From: Archegozetes longisetosus
Lineage: Eukaryota > Arthropoda > Arachnida > Sarcoptiformes > Trhypochthoniidae
Assembly (NCBI GenBank): GCA_018873245.2
Contig: JAEMBT020000008.1
Location: 4,304,001-4,368,000 of the forward strand
Direction of reading: 5' to 3'
DNA: 64,000 nucleotides
A program made the translations under genes and the position numbers. This document shows, in pieces, positions 22,101 through 35,600 of the stretch. Position 1 is the first letter of the stretch. Each line of letters starts with the position of its first letter. The notes beneath the pieces were generated by a model. It saw only the letters and a list, made by a program, of their open reading frames with translations. It was not told the DNA's origin and made no database searches.

Positions 22101-23303
22101 CTATTCACGATTTATATGATTGTTCTGAATTTCTCTAGCGATGAAATTCCAGTACTCTTTACGAATAGTATCGATCTGATTTGCCAATTCTTCGCAAAGT
22201 TTGAGCGCTTCAGTCAACAGATTATTATCAGGTGTTGTTTGATTGCTCAACAATTCTTCGATACAGTCGACCATAAATGACACTAAATGTGAAGATCGAG
22301 TCTCTCTATTCTTATACAAATCTTCACACATTTTATTTATAGATTTATCATAATTGAGACCAACTGATGATAAAATTCCTCTCAAGTAATTCCAAGAACT
22401 TTCATTATTTGGCGCTAATTTGATTTTATGGCAAGTGAACTCAATTTCTGAGTCCAGAACTTCTCCAACAAATCCAGTTGTGTTTGAAATCAAATAATAT
22501 CTATGATTCCACGCACTGTTGTTTCTGATGTCGTCCTCAATCAGTTCTTGCGTGTAATCCAGTTCTGAGTCCCAAGCGCTGAACTCTTTGATCATCCACT
22601 GTCTGTGTTGCCATCCGTGATAATTCTTCGAGTCTTGTCTTATCATAAAAGCCACAAATATTTTTTCATTTTCTGCCACTTCTGACAGTTGTCTCTGTTT
22701 TTCAATGGCTATCAAAAAATGTAAAAACTATTAAAAATATTGAAAATAGCTTCAAAAGTCAATCAAATAATAATTTGATGAGTTGATAAAATTTATACCA
22801 ATATCTCCTTCAGTTGTCGAATCTTTTGAAAGCATCTGTTGTTTAATAGCTTCGACAACACATTTTCTGTGGTGCCACACCTGGTAGTTCTTCGCGTTTT
22901 CGATAATAACAGACTCAATATACTTCAACTCTTCGAACAAGTCTTTCTTTAATTCCTTGATGATAAGTCTTCTAAAGAACCAAATCGTATAATTGGATGG
23001 ATTGAGTGAAATGCAATCTGTCGTCAACTCCAGAGCTCTTTCCGACAATTCATTTTTGGCCAAAACTGCTCGAAAATAGTCAAAAGTTTCTCGAAACCGA
23101 TTATTATAAGCAATGGCAACGACAGGATTTGGTCCATCTTCTTGTGGTAATGGCTTTATATCACTCCATTCTTGTCTTAGACTGTAAAGAATGAAATCGT
23201 TCGATGAACTATCTGAAGAAGTGCTTGAACTCGACGAAAGTGATTGCGAATCACGTGATGGCAAAAAATTTGATGATTCGTTCAAATTTTCATTTGTTGA
23301 CAT
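22101..23303 (-). CDS. FNTA: Protein farnesyl/geranylgeranyltransferase alpha subunit
   Basis: The shared alpha subunit of farnesyltransferase and geranylgeranyltransferase I, which attach prenyl groups to CaaX-ending proteins in the cytosol. Exons 23303-22799 and 22708-22101 total 1113 nt (370 residues, normal for the family). A Ser-rich, probably disordered N-terminus (about 1-40) leads into at least five PFTA repeats: NYTIWFFRRLI, NYQVWHHRKCV, NYHGWQHRQWMI, NSAWNHRYYLI and ESSWNYLRGI. The residues aligned with the catalytic lysine/tyrosine region (IAYNNRFRETFDYFRAV) are present. Start is the ATG at 23303. The intron is about 90 bp. Confidence 0.95.
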
Positions 23304-23794
23304 CTTTTTTAACTTAATTATTACTGAATTATATTAAATAGTAATTATAATAAGTAATAATATTGAAGTTGAAGTCAAACTAAATTAATGTTTACATTGA
23401 ATAACATGTAATGTGAAAAAGAGCCCACTTTTCAAAGCATGACTACTCCCAAAAATAGAGCGCTTTTTGAATTGTCGCAGTATTTGAAAAACTGTCGTAA
23501 AGTTCATAAGATTGAGCTCAAGTTATTTAGCTCGATGTCTGTTTGTGGCAGTTCTTATAGTATTGAATTCATACTTTTGTTTAATTGTTTGTGCGCATAA
23601 CCGATTAAACTTAAGTTTGAAAAGATGTTTAGTAATTGTTCAAAACCTTATGAAATGAAAGGTGTCTTAAAATCTATTAACTTTCAATTAGTTTATTCGT
23701 ACGTTTCATGTGATCTTTCAATAAATAATTAGACTTTTATCTATTTAACTAAAAACAGTAAAGTCACAAAATTTGAAATAAAATTCCATAAGAA
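23304..23794. other. Spacer between FNTA and the Nudix gene
   Basis: About 490 bp between two minus-strand genes. Nothing beyond promoter-like AT-rich sequence was seen. Confidence 0.4.
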
Positions 23795-24967
23795 CTAGAT
23801 GTTTGATTTAAACTTATCCCAAATATCGACTAAACGTTGTTTAGAAATATGAGCAAAGTTTTGCTTTGAATATCCCTTGAAGAATCGGTTCCGATAATGA
23901 CACGCATCATTATTTTCACCATAAAATGCTAATGGAATGCGAAATATTCCATATGAACTTGAAATAAAGTTTTGCGCTTCTGTAAACTTTCTCTCGATTT
24001 GAGAGAACTCAGAGCTACAAATTTTCATCTTATACAGAAAAGTTGAACCGGTCTTGTCATCAAACACTGTTTTCGTAGCATTCACACAATTCATTTTGAC
24101 TGAATTAGAGCCCAATTCCTTACTCAAAGTGTGATTAACTGCTCGAATTATATTTTCTTCATTTTCCTCTTCTATAAAAGTGGTCGCGACAAAATCAAAG
24201 AGACCATCACTTCTGATGACCATCAATCCATAAATAGCATTGACTGTCTGTTCATGATAATCAACTTTAAGGTCTGTAAACAATAAGATTTGAGCTGTTG
24301 TTTGATTAATTGGTTGCTGTTCATCCCAACTGTTGGATTCGATCCACTTCTGATCTTCACTACTAAGAAGTGATAACTTTTTGATAGTATCGAGCAATTG
24401 TTGTTTTGCGTTTCCGGCAAATTGTTGGCGCAAAAAGTTGTTCAAAAACTTTCTGGAAATGCTTGACGTCTGCTTTCCTACTTCTCCAATAGGAATACGA
24501 AATACGCCTTCAAATGAACACAAAAATTAGTTAACATTTCATTCGAATTAAATAATACCTAAAGACTCTGATGGGAAGTGTTCCGCATTCATATGAGTTT
24601 TCTCTAAATGTCTAAATTGCTCGACAGATAATTGTTTAGCAAAGAAGTGTTGAACAAATTCAGAGCCAGTTTTTCGATGAGAGCAAATCCAATCATTTTG
24701 GTCAACAGGTTGGGAGTTATAGTTGATTTCTTCGAAGAGCTCTCTATTAGTAGCTTCAATGATTGCGTTGAGAGTGACGGGGTGGACGTCGACTTCACCA
24801 CCAGGAAAGCCAATGAGGCCGTCGAATCTTAACTGTAGTAAAGAGTAATATATATTCTCATCGATCATATATATGAGGCAATGTGAAGCGTGTTTGCATT
24901 CTTTCAGTTCTAACGATTCTTCTAATGTCAGTGATTCATAACCTAGGGATTCAGTTAACGAAGACAT
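23795..24967 (-). CDS. NUDT16-like protein, tandem Nudix with degenerate second copy
   Basis: Exons 24967-24559 and 24507-23795 total 1122 nt (373 residues), about twice NUDT16. The N-terminal half matches NUDT16: KHASHCLIYMI, LQLRFDGLIGFPGGEVD and NRELFEEIN, so the Nudix box core GG..(about 56-59) and REL.EE (75-80) is present. It continues with WICSHRKTGSEFVQHFFAK, FRIPIG, and FLNNFLRQQFAGNAKQQLL. NUDT16 enzymes hydrolyse capped RNA and (deoxy)inosine nucleotides (known of the family). The C-terminal half repeats the same plan (MVIRSDGLFDFVATTF..., FRIPLAFYG, HYRNRFFKGYSKQNFAHISKQRLV) but lacks the GG and REL.EE residues, so it looks catalytically dead. The second copy may regulate the first or help dimer-like folding (inference). 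Confidence 0.85.
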
Positions 24968-25758
24968 CTGTTCAACGATAGTTCACTTCAGACAATGACT
25001 AAATGAACAGTAAAACAGTTTCGAATGTTATTTCACAACAACTTATGTTATGGTTATGAGTATTGCTTCAAACGAGTGAAAGTTTTGGTTCATTAGTTAA
25101 CCTTAGGCTGAGAAAAGATTTTGATGCACTCACATTATCCCTATGTGGTTGAGCATATGGCTAAAGTTTTCAAATTTGTCTCTTACCCCATCTCCAGGAA
25201 TGCAACGTTATTAGTAAATGAACCTTAGTTTAAGGTCAAAGGTATCTGCTTTATAGTCTAGCGTTATTGCTTTTCGCACTACAGATTGTGGGTCCGATTG
25301 CTGGCTAAATATTTGAATTGAAAATCTTAGTTCTAATGTGATTCATTATTTTAGTGAAAATATCATTTTTCCAAATCATAGTTAGTTAAAGGTAGTTGTT
25401 CTTTAATTGTATATTATTATTATCCTTAACGTTGTAGTTCAAAAACCTAACTTTACATAAATTACATCAATAAATGATTCAAACGTTTATCGTTAGTTCA
25501 CATGTTTTCTAAATCAAAGTTTCGTTCGTTTGGTTTTATTTTCGTATTTCTCAATAAATATTTGATCTAATATTAAAAGTATTAAAAAGTAAGATGTGAT
25601 TTGAAGCTCAAATTAACAAAAAGCACAAATAATAATAACTTATTAATCAAAATATACGTCGACAAAAGTGTGGGTAATTTGTGGTCAATTCATATTCAAT
25701 CGACATTTGATTGACATACGACTAACATTTAATTTAATTTACATAAATAGATGTGATA
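24968..25758. other. Divergent intergenic region
   Basis: About 790 bp between head-to-head genes (Nudix minus, IMMP2L plus). It presumably holds both promoters. No distinct TATA box was recognised. Confidence 0.4.
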
Positions 25759-26630
25759 ATGAACAGAATGCGATCAATACTGAAGTCAATAATGCGTTCT
25801 CTTTCGCTAACATTTCCGCTAACAGTAGTCATAACCGATTGTGTAGCATATGTCGCAAAAGTGGAGGGAATTTCAATGCAGCCAACATTCAATGAAGATT
25901 TAGAACATAACAGCTCTGATTTTGTCCTACTATCTCATTGGGCCTCAAGAAATTATGACATAAGACGTGGACAAATTGTCTCAATTATATCGCCGAGAGA
26001 TCCGAATCAGTTGATTATTAAACGAGTTATTGCTCTCGAAGGTTAGCATCAAGTCTAAGGGAAGGCAACCAAATAAGTTATCGATGTGAACAAATCAATT
26101 TTTGTTATCAAACGTAATAGGTTTTGTATTTGTTCACATCGATGGCTTATTTGGTCACTGGCCTAAAGCATTTCCTTCTCTTAGTATTGAATGACTAATA
26201 AGAATGTTTTACTCGTCGAACGATATCTACTTTTTAACTAATTGTCTTTTAGGTGACACAGTGGTCACACGACCTAATTATAAACATCGCAGTGTTATAA
26301 TACCAAAAGGTCACTGTTGGGTCGAAGGCGACAACCATAGCAAGTCTATGGACAGGTTAATAACTTATTTAGATAGCAATACTTATTCAAATAATTTTAT
26401 ACAACAATTTTACTCATTTCCATAGCAATATTTTCGGACCCGTGCCATTAGGTTTGATATCAGCCATATCTTTGTACATAATATGGCCTCCGAATAGATG
26501 GAAAAAATTGGAGATTTCGATGCCTTCAGATAGAACAACAATATTTTATCCAAGTGATAATTGTTTAGTTACTATTAATTATCAAGATGTTAATGCTGAT
26601 GAAAGCTTTAGTTTAGTCGAACCCAATTGA
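25759..26630 (+). CDS. IMMP2L: Mitochondrial inner membrane protease subunit 2
   Basis: Signal-peptidase-like serine protease that removes sorting signals from proteins of the mitochondrial intermembrane space, working with subunit 1. Exons 25759-26041, 26253-26355 and 26426-26630 total 591 nt (196 residues; human 175). An N-terminal anchor (about 15-33) is followed by [11 protein letters not shown] with catalytic Ser39, then [26 protein letters not shown] and [11 protein letters not shown] with general-base Lys88, then [22 protein letters not shown] and IIWPPNRW. All key residues are present. The C-terminal tail is about 20 residues longer than usual. The first ATG in this frame is at 25759. 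Intron 1 carries a 28-bp inverted repeat. Confidence 0.95.
26068..26156. repeat. Hairpin repeat in IMMP2L intron 1
   Basis: ACCAAATAAG, one mismatched T.A block and TCGATGTGAACAAAT near 26069-26096 are inverted at about 26128-26155, separated by about 32 bp. An imperfect 28-bp stem, probably a short foldback MITE. Confidence 0.65.
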
Positions 26631-27419
26631 ATGTATATTTTAGTAAATCTAAACTTTTAAAGTATAATACTCTAAATTTTAATATATTTTGATTATAAGT
26701 TCTTCGATTAGTCACATTAAATTATATTCACATTTCAAGTCTGAAGTTGACAGTGTTTTCCTGTTCCCTCTTATTATCTCAATTATAAACACATCGATTA
26801 TAACTTTGCGTTTGCTTCACAAAGCTTTCCACCTAAGGTTAAGTAATAATTATTAGTGGTAAGAGTTTTTAATTAACTTTTGATTATATGTAAGAAGCTA
26901 TAAGAGCCTTGAGCTTGAATCAAAAGCCTTTAGTGACTGTTTCGAATATAATAGTTCTTATAAACAAATTTGTTATTGAATTAATAGCTCAAAAACTTAT
27001 AAGACCCTAAACTTTGATAGCCTTGAGAGAACGAAGCAGTTTCTCAATGTTAGAGTCCAAAATTTCTATAAAAAGTTGTGTTTTATTTACACGATTGGAA
27101 AACTAGAGTGAAGCCAAGGCCTATCTGTGAATGTTAAGTTTATATTCAGCTATAATTTGCACGAAAACACCTTTAAATCATGTAATTATTTGATTTCTTA
27201 TTGACTCAGGTATATTTTTTATTGACTTTATTTTACAGTATTTTATGACTCATTCACTGCTTGAAAACACTTATAGTAAAATGTGCACTTAGATGGTTTT
27301 CAGAAGATAATACAAGAGTTCCATAGAAAGATGACTTAATTGTTATTGATTTTTAAAAGCATTTAACTATATGTTCAAGTTAGACAGGTTTTACTATATT
27401 CTAATATTTAATTTGAATA
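26631..27419. other. Convergent intergenic region
   Basis: Lies between the 3' ends of IMMP2L (plus) and the sulfatase gene (minus). No coding or repeat feature was seen. Confidence 0.4.
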
Positions 27420-29634
27420 CTAGTCTTGCCAACAACTCCAGGCATAGTTATATAGTTTAGGGTCAGCTTTAGGATCATTTGGTTGAGTTCCAGGTTTGAC
27501 AGCAGTCTCATTAAAAGCTAACAACCTATTCCATAAAAGTTGGACAATATCTGGGAATTGATGAGCGATGTTGTTGTACTCACACGGATCATCATTTATG
27601 TTATACAGGCATAATTCAATATCAGGTCTACAATTGACTGATGCGTTCTCGGGTTTAAGACCACATTCAATGATCGCATCTTCTATTATATCAAAGTTAG
27701 GACTTCTTCCTATATCTAAAAGAGCCTTATTTGCAAGAGAACTGAATCGATCCCAACTTTGTAGTGATCTGAGAAAGTTTTGATCGTTTAGTTGATTTAG
27801 TTGATCTTCTATACCAAAAGGTGGATACCATAAAGACCAGTTTGGGAACACAAGGCCTTGAATTAATTTCCATTGATTTAATCTGATAGCAGATACATTC
27901 CAAATGGGATCGATATTGTGCAATATTTCAGAACGACTCGAAGGAACGTCGTTAGACAGCGTGTTCCACATCGACATGCCTTAAAATCAGTTTTCAAGTA
28001 TAGATTCATTTACTGAAACACTTCCATAGCTTACCATAAATTTGAGCTTTTGTTTGATCCTGGAAAAAATCATTTATCCCAATAGCGTCCATAATAGTTG
28101 GCAAGAGATCCGTGACATGAATCATGGCATTAGATACATATCTAGTTTTGTTCAGTAAAGGACTCCAAATGAAAGCAGGAACTCTTACGCCTAAGTTTTG
28201 AGCAGAGCGATAATTCAAACTTTTTTGCGTAGAATCATAACTAAAGTTGAACATGAAGCTTAACTCGAAGCTCAATCTGAAGTTCGAGTTACAACAATAA
28301 ACTCGTACCTCCTTCCCATAAAGTGGCTTTAACTCCTCTTAAAGGCCAATTTGACGCTGCATTACCTATCAATTAAATCTAAACATTATTTAAATATTGT
28401 TTAAGTTCAGAACTAATCACTACAATTACAAACCAGTGAAACCACTAGCAGGCCCCCCATTATCACTAATGAAAATAATAATGCTATTGGTCAACATATT
28501 GCGTTGATTTAGTTTATCAACAATAATACCAATCGACTCGTCCATAGCATAAGCCATAGCAGCAAATGTTCTGCGATCATCTGATTTGATATAATCAAAC
28601 ATTTGAATATATTTTTGAGGGGCTTGAAGTCGAGCATAATTATTAGCTCCGTGACAGCTCTGATATGCCATATATAAGAATAAGGGCTGAGATGTGTTAT
28701 GGTCTGATATGACTTTCAAACTTCTATCTGTAAAGTAATGTGTCGAATAAATTCCACTGGCATTAGTTATCAAATCCATGTTGTGTCTGAAATCGATTCC
28801 CCAAAACTGCTTATCTTCGAGTGACGTGTGATCGAAATAGTCTTCAGCCCCTGACCAGTAACCAACATGAGAATCAAAACCGCGAAATATTGGCGTATAA
28901 TCATGCTTATAAAAGCCGAGATGCCATTTACCTATTTTTTGTATATTGTTAAGTCATTTTGTTTTGATTTTTCTAATGATTTCTTCTCACGAAAAGTGTT
29001 TCATATTTTTTAGATCATTTTGATTTTCAGACTGAGCAATCAGAGCATAATATAGTTCATATTTTAGGAAAATAGAAACAAATCTTGTTGAAAAGTGTAA
29101 TAAATCTAAGTATTGAATAATAGATATCCTAATCTTAATCTGTAGCAAAAGCAGAAGTTCTGCTTAAGAACAAGCTCTGAAAGCTGCTTTCGCAAAACTA
29201 TTTATTACATGGCATTAACGTCAAAATTGATAATTAGAAAGCAATTTCTAACCGACTGCATGTGTGGCGTAATTGTAATCTTTCAAATATTGCGGCAGTA
29301 ACTTCAAGTCTAATGGTAGACCCCATGGAGATGGAGTTAATATAACGTAGTTTTGAGTTCCGCTATGAATCGGGTGTACACTCGATAGAAGCGCTCCCCG
29401 ACTTGGGGAACAAACTGGTGATGTATAATAATTATTAAGTATAATCCCATCCGAGGCTAATGTATCGATATTTGGTGTCCGCATCTGAATTGATCCATGA
29501 AAGCCCACATCGTCCCATCCCAGATCATCTGCAACAAATATGATTATGTTTGGCTTCTCTTTAGATTCAATTTGACAAACACAAAGTGAAATAATTGCGT
29601 AAATGTTCAAAACTAAAGTCTGTTTGTAACGCAT
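27420..29634 (-). CDS. ARSB: Arylsulfatase B-like sulfatase
   Basis: Secreted or lysosomal sulfatase of the arylsulfatase B/I/J group, which removes sulfate from N-acetylgalactosamine 4-sulfate in glycosaminoglycans (known of ARSB). Exons 29634-29253, 28931-28434, 28365-28309, 28190-28035 and 27979-27420 total 1653 nt (550 residues; human ARSB 533), all in phase. Signal peptide, then FVADDLGWDDVG (metal ligands D36, D37), CSPSR with C75 converted to formylglycine, GKWHLG split by intron 1, the metal-binding pair FISDNGG, and further on LWEGGVRVPAF and LLPTIMDAIG. The C-terminal region has EILHNIDPIWN and ELCLYNINDDPCEYNNIA, as in ARSB. Catalytic residues are complete. The exact substrate is inferred from the family. 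Confidence 0.93.
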
Positions 29635-32600
29635 TTCATTGATTTATTGTTTTGCTATTAAGTCTAAACCTCTGCTATCATTAGGTTTATTGATACTTTT
29701 GCTTGAGTCTTAATTAGATATTCCTATCTTCTATACAGTTGGACAGTGGCGTATTTTTAAGTTATCAACATTTTATGCTTGATAGCTGTGATTAAAATTC
29801 TAAAAATGATATCAAATTTTGAAAATATTTTACTTAATTTTTTATATTACTTTTTAATTAAAAGCTAAAAAGATTTGATTTAATGCTAGTTAATTACATG
29901 CAATTATTGCCGTAAAAAGTGTGTCATTAATGTTCTATACCTTCTGTTTTGAATAGAGTTTACGCCACTCTAAACCTGTAAGAAGTGATAAGGAGGTCAA
30001 GACTTCATAAATCGATAGCTGATTGCAATTATAAGTATTCTCTTCCTTTAGTTGCTCAATATGTGTTTCCTTTTATCGGTGCTTTTCAATTAGTCTTTAT
30101 TATAATAATTGGTTCAACTTTTACTAAATTTAAAAAAGCTCTTTATTTAAAATATATTTCTATTTAATTGCTCAATCCTATCTATAAGTGTTTTTAGAAG
30201 TCACTTATATAAGAAGTTTACACATAATTAGATTTAATCTCGAAAACCTTTCTTTCGCAATAACTTAATTTGTTTGAATCATTTTGTGCCTAGATTATTT
30301 ATCAAAATTTTGTTGGATTGCAAAAATTGTCAACAGCCAAAAACTACATTTAATGAGTACAAACATAGCTAAATGTTATCAACTTTTAACTTTTCAAGCT
30401 GACGTTTTTGATATGTTTAACTGAAGCATATGACTAATAGCTTGAGTCGCGTGATGATGATTCTCAAAATTAATTTCTCTATTATTTAGCAGTGAATCAA
30501 CTCTGAAGAGTTCATTAATTTGCATAAAAGCATTAATTTTGATGAAATTATAGTAAACCTCGAAATTTGTAATCACTCTTTTTCCTCAATTTATCAATGG
30601 CTCAAGTCCGGACTCATATGAAATTCAAATTCAAATATTACAAAGTGGATAAATAAAAAGAAGCTCTTAAGTTTGAATTAAAGGAAAAGTTACAGAAGCC
30701 TTCTGATAGCTTGGAAAATATATAACCCGGGATAAACGTTTAATATGATCCAAACTTCAACTTAATGATCACTAGGTTGACAAACTTGAGCCAATCACGC
30801 TATGAGCCGATTTGTTAAATTTGATATTTGAAAAATCAACTTAAACTAGTTTCAAGTTTTGATAAGATTTTGATGGTTCAGGCTATCATCTAATGAAGTA
30901 GCGCTTGCATTCAAGTAGAAATTATCTTTAATTTTACCTTCAAAATAGTCAACAAATAAGATTAAATTTGACCTATCTATGCATATTTTCTTTTAACTTG
31001 ACTCCCTCAACCATTTCACACTTTGAAATTAGTCAATACTTCGAAAGTCACTTCATTGACTGATATATGACTTATTTTTAAACAAAGTCTCCATAGTTAG
31101 AAAGTCGCAAAATTTATGAAACTTATATCGAATAAGTCGTTAAAATGAATGAAAATATGGGATATAATAGCACTGTTAAACTAATTAACAATATTGGAAC
31201 ATCTTAGTAATAGCGTGATACCTTCATTTTAGGCATCAAATAGAAAGTTTATTCTCTTTGTGCAAATATTTTTATTTTTGTATATTATGCTCACGAATGT
31301 TGTATGATGTTTTACAACTTATCACGCAATTCAAGTATAGATGTAATTCAAGTATTGATAGTTGTATTTACAAAAACTTTATAAAAAACATCCATTTCAA
31401 AAAGGAAACCCTACAAAACGCACTTTCAATAGTTCACAAAGTAAATACAACGTTTTTTTATTAACATTTCGAGATCATATCGATTTCAATTTTCTAATTG
31501 TGTTCATAAGTTTTCATTATTTTCGTTTCGACTATTGATTCACATATTTTTAATGCATAAAGAAGTAGTTTTTTCGTCATACTATTCCTGAGCTGCTTAT
31601 TGGTTCTTCGGTTCAAGTCAAGGTAGTTATGTTGAAGCCTTACTTTGGAAAAAAGTTTATTCAAAATTGAAGGGGAAATCTGACTTGACTTGTTTTTTGG
31701 TCAGATTGGAGGCAAGTTGTTTCGACTACGAGACTATGTGTTTCTTTACTTTGTTGTTATATTGTTTTCTAACTTGAAATATATATTTTTTCACTAAGAA
31801 TTTTCAAATATAATACATTGGATTATATATAAATTAATCGTCAAATTTAAAGGTAAGATAACTATTAAATTGACTTGTTTCCTTTCATTTTATAAATTAT
31901 TTTCGTCGTATTTATCTATGTGAACAATAAGTCTCTGAGAAATACCCAACTCGAAGGGAAACAAATTTAAATACATTTAGATAGATTGATTGAGATAATG
32001 TTTACGTGCAAATCTATTGTGAAAGTAGTTTGATTTATCCTAAATAACACTATGATTTAATGAGTAAATGTGTTTTCAACTTGTTTACAACCAATTCATG
32101 TTGAACGCTTTCAAGTACGGTAACTTTTGATTCAAGTACAGTAACTAAAATGCATTAGCTATTCTGTCAAATATGGATATGTACGGTTAAACTTAACTAT
32201 TTTTCTCAAATAATTTCTTGAATGCTGTCCAAATTCTAGTGTTAAATTGACAACAACAAGCATACAAGTGAATATTAGGATATCGTGCAATTAAAAACAA
32301 ATTTGAATTCAATTTCAGCTAAATTAGAGCCAATCTTAAGCTTAAACTTAAGCCTAAATTTACATGTTTCAAATATGATTTTACTTTTTTTATCACTTAT
32401 ACGCACACTTATCATATAAATAGAGAACAAGCTAGTAATTATCTTAAATTTGAGTTTTCTCGCGTTACTTTCTAAACCGTGGCTATTATTATGAAAACAA
32501 TTATGTTCTTCCTCGTACTGATAAGTGCTGTCATTTTTGTATAATTCATACATCAAATTTCAATTCTTCAATCCGATAATGAGACAAAGTTATTAAAAGT

Positions 32601-35600
32601 AAATCACGTATTTTAACAATTAATATTCAAGTTAGATAAGTGTCAAAATCGATGTCTACTTAAATGAGGCGTTCAATAGATTAAGCGTAGAATAAACTTT
32701 CCTTAAATAAAATAATGTGATTTATGTTAATCTAAAATCTGTATAATTATCTACTGAATAGGAGCTGAAACGAGAGTAAACATCTATATGAGTTTGACTA
32801 ATGGACTAATTTTATCATGTTTTAAGGTTTTGTCACCTGATTTTCACTGAAATCATTTGCGGGTTTCACTTAGATTGAGTTAAATTAACACTTTTAAGCA
32901 AAAGTAAACAGTGTCCTCATTCTCGACCCGTTTAGTTTCTCTTTTATTCAAATATTATTAAAAGAGCAAAAGAGATTTTTCTCACACTAAAAACAATAAA
33001 TACTAAGTTTTGAAAAACTATATATAATAACTAGAGTGAAGCCGTGCAGTGCACCCACTTTTGACAGTTTAATAGCCTGTTGACTAACTTTTGACTAACT
33101 TTTTCAACAGATAAGAGCCTTATTATTTGCTTATATTTTAATATTTCACACGATTTTTGCAAAAAATATCTGATTTAATAAAACATGTCATCAGACAAAG
33201 TGGCTGAAACTCTCAATTTTATGGTAGAAAAAATGTTTTGTTGGCAAATAGACTTGAATTAGTTTTGAGTTAACTTGATTAGCATAATTGGACAAATTTG
33301 TTTGAGAATCTAGGCTCAAGTGTTGACTTTTATTTGAAAAATTAAATATTCATTTCAAAAGGTTAAAAGAGTTATCTAACAAAAGACAGTTTTAATTAGT
33401 AATGAAGTCGACTAAAGAATTGTATTCAATAGTTTAGATAAGGATAGGATTAATTAAGTTAAAATTATGTGAATTTGTGTTAACCTAATCAGTTTACTCT
33501 ATTTAAAAATTTTCTATAACTTTTGTTGAGCAAATTAAACCAAAAAGTGTCAATTTCAACATCTTTTAATTTGCAAACCAATCTAATACTCTTTTAATAA
33601 GTACATCAAATTTGATCTCAATCTTGCGTAGTATAGACAAAAATTGTTTACTCGACTACTAATTTATCGCTTCTAATTGAGCGCATTTATTACACAACAC
33701 GCGAGTCAATAAGCAGTTAATACATAACCATATCAGACCCAAAAAATAAACTCAGGTTTCAAATGAAATTGACGTAATATAATGATCCCATTGTTTCATG
33801 GCATACAATAATTAGTTATTATTCAACTTGTCACGTATTAAAAAAAATGAAGAGTTAATAAGTTTAAATGTGCTCTCCATTGTGCATATAATTTTGCGAT
33901 TATACTAATCAAGATTGGTATTGACTGTAACTTATACTGAAATGCAATCTTTTTGTATGACATAACAGATTCATTTAGCAACAACCTAATGCTTATAATC
34001 ATATCTATGAATCAATTTCATCATCAAACTAGTGTATAAGCCAAACTCTCTAACCATGTTTCAATTGAAAACAAGTGTGAGATCATTTATCACACCTTAT
34101 AGTTTTAAATATTGGTTCGCAAAATTGTGGCCCCGGGCTCTGATCAGCAAAACTAAAATATTTGCCTTTTACTCGAAGGTTACTTCAATTATATTGCGAT
34201 CGATACTAAAATTATAAGTTTACGACAAATCGTCCCATAATCATATTATAAAAGTTAAATATAGTTCAATTGAAACCTAATCAATATTTCGTATGCCTTT
34301 TAAGTATAAAAATATGAAGTCATAGCTCTTTTTGTCCTTAGTTCTCTGATATGTTAATTAATAGGTTCAGCTTTTCTTTGTTAAACCTATTGTGCCGTAG
34401 AGCCAGTGTTAAACTGCACGCTAGCGCAATATTTAAGGGTGAAAATAGGGCGTAAAAACCCTTCGCTTTGTTTCAATGAAAAGCTTTTTTTGAATAGAAG
34501 AATGAGAACCAAATATTTGATGAGAAAGTCATAAGCAATAGCTATTTCAAGTTTTCTGATCTCACAACAACAAACTTTCATTACTGGATGGGTCTGTAAC
34601 AAACTATTAATATTTGAACCTATCTTACTGAACCTATCTTACGTCACTCGAACGAAATCAAGTGTAACATGAAGAAAGAAAACTTTTCTCATATATGAAG
34701 TCGAAAACTATACCTTAATTACAAAGTGAATTACAAAGTGAGCTAGCTAATTTGACTAATTGTTAGGACTATTGGTTCAAATCATCTCTCTCTTTCGCAT
34801 TAAGCCCTATTATGCTAAAAAAGATGAGAGTTTTAGTAAGTTTTTAGCGCGGAAGCGAAAGCTACGAATCAAAATCTACTTGAGAAAAGTTATTCTCATT
34901 ATAAAAACTGTTTTCAAACTTGACAACAAGTAAAAAATAACTGGAAAATGCTGGCTATAAGTTGACTCACCTTTTTAGTGATTTGACAATTATTTACTAT
35001 CCTTTATTGCAACATTACTAATAAGAAATTTATTTACTATTATCTATTGCATTTGAGTTATACCTATTTGGATATTTCCGACGCATACCGATTCCTCAAG
35101 TATTCATTTGTTCGCAATATTTGTTATCTATGACTTTGCATTATTTGGTGTTTTGCCATCATTTTTAGTAGTTTTATAATAGTGAGTTTTTTCTAGAACT
35201 TAGTCTCATTTATCAAATGTATAAAAGTATGAGTAATGAAAGGAAAAGTTTCATTCATTTTGTTTATTTTCTTTTCAACTTTTGAACTGGTGCTGAACTT
35301 TGAGAAACTGTAAAACTTATTAAAACGATGAATTAGTTGTCCTATGATTTTATGCTGATTTTGGTTGTGTTCACACCCCATCCGTCAATAATTTTTTCTG
35401 ATTTTATTTAACACGATTAAAGTGGAATAATAATAAAATAACCATAAATTTGAATTTGAAGACTTTCCCGTAGGAGTTAAAAGAATCATTCGGATTATAA
35501 TTAACGGTAATTATGATTAATCTTACTTTTAGACTAATCTCGAAAATGAAATAATATTGTGAAACAATTAATATTTATAAATATAATGTGTAGTAAATGA

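Noticed and set aside
30394..30576. Minus-strand frame with a faint PDZ-like ending
   Set aside because: Too short, lacks the GLGF-type loop, and has no splice partner.
32275..32556. 93-residue minus-strand frame
   Set aside because: Lys/Phe-rich, no domain, no promoter or splice context.
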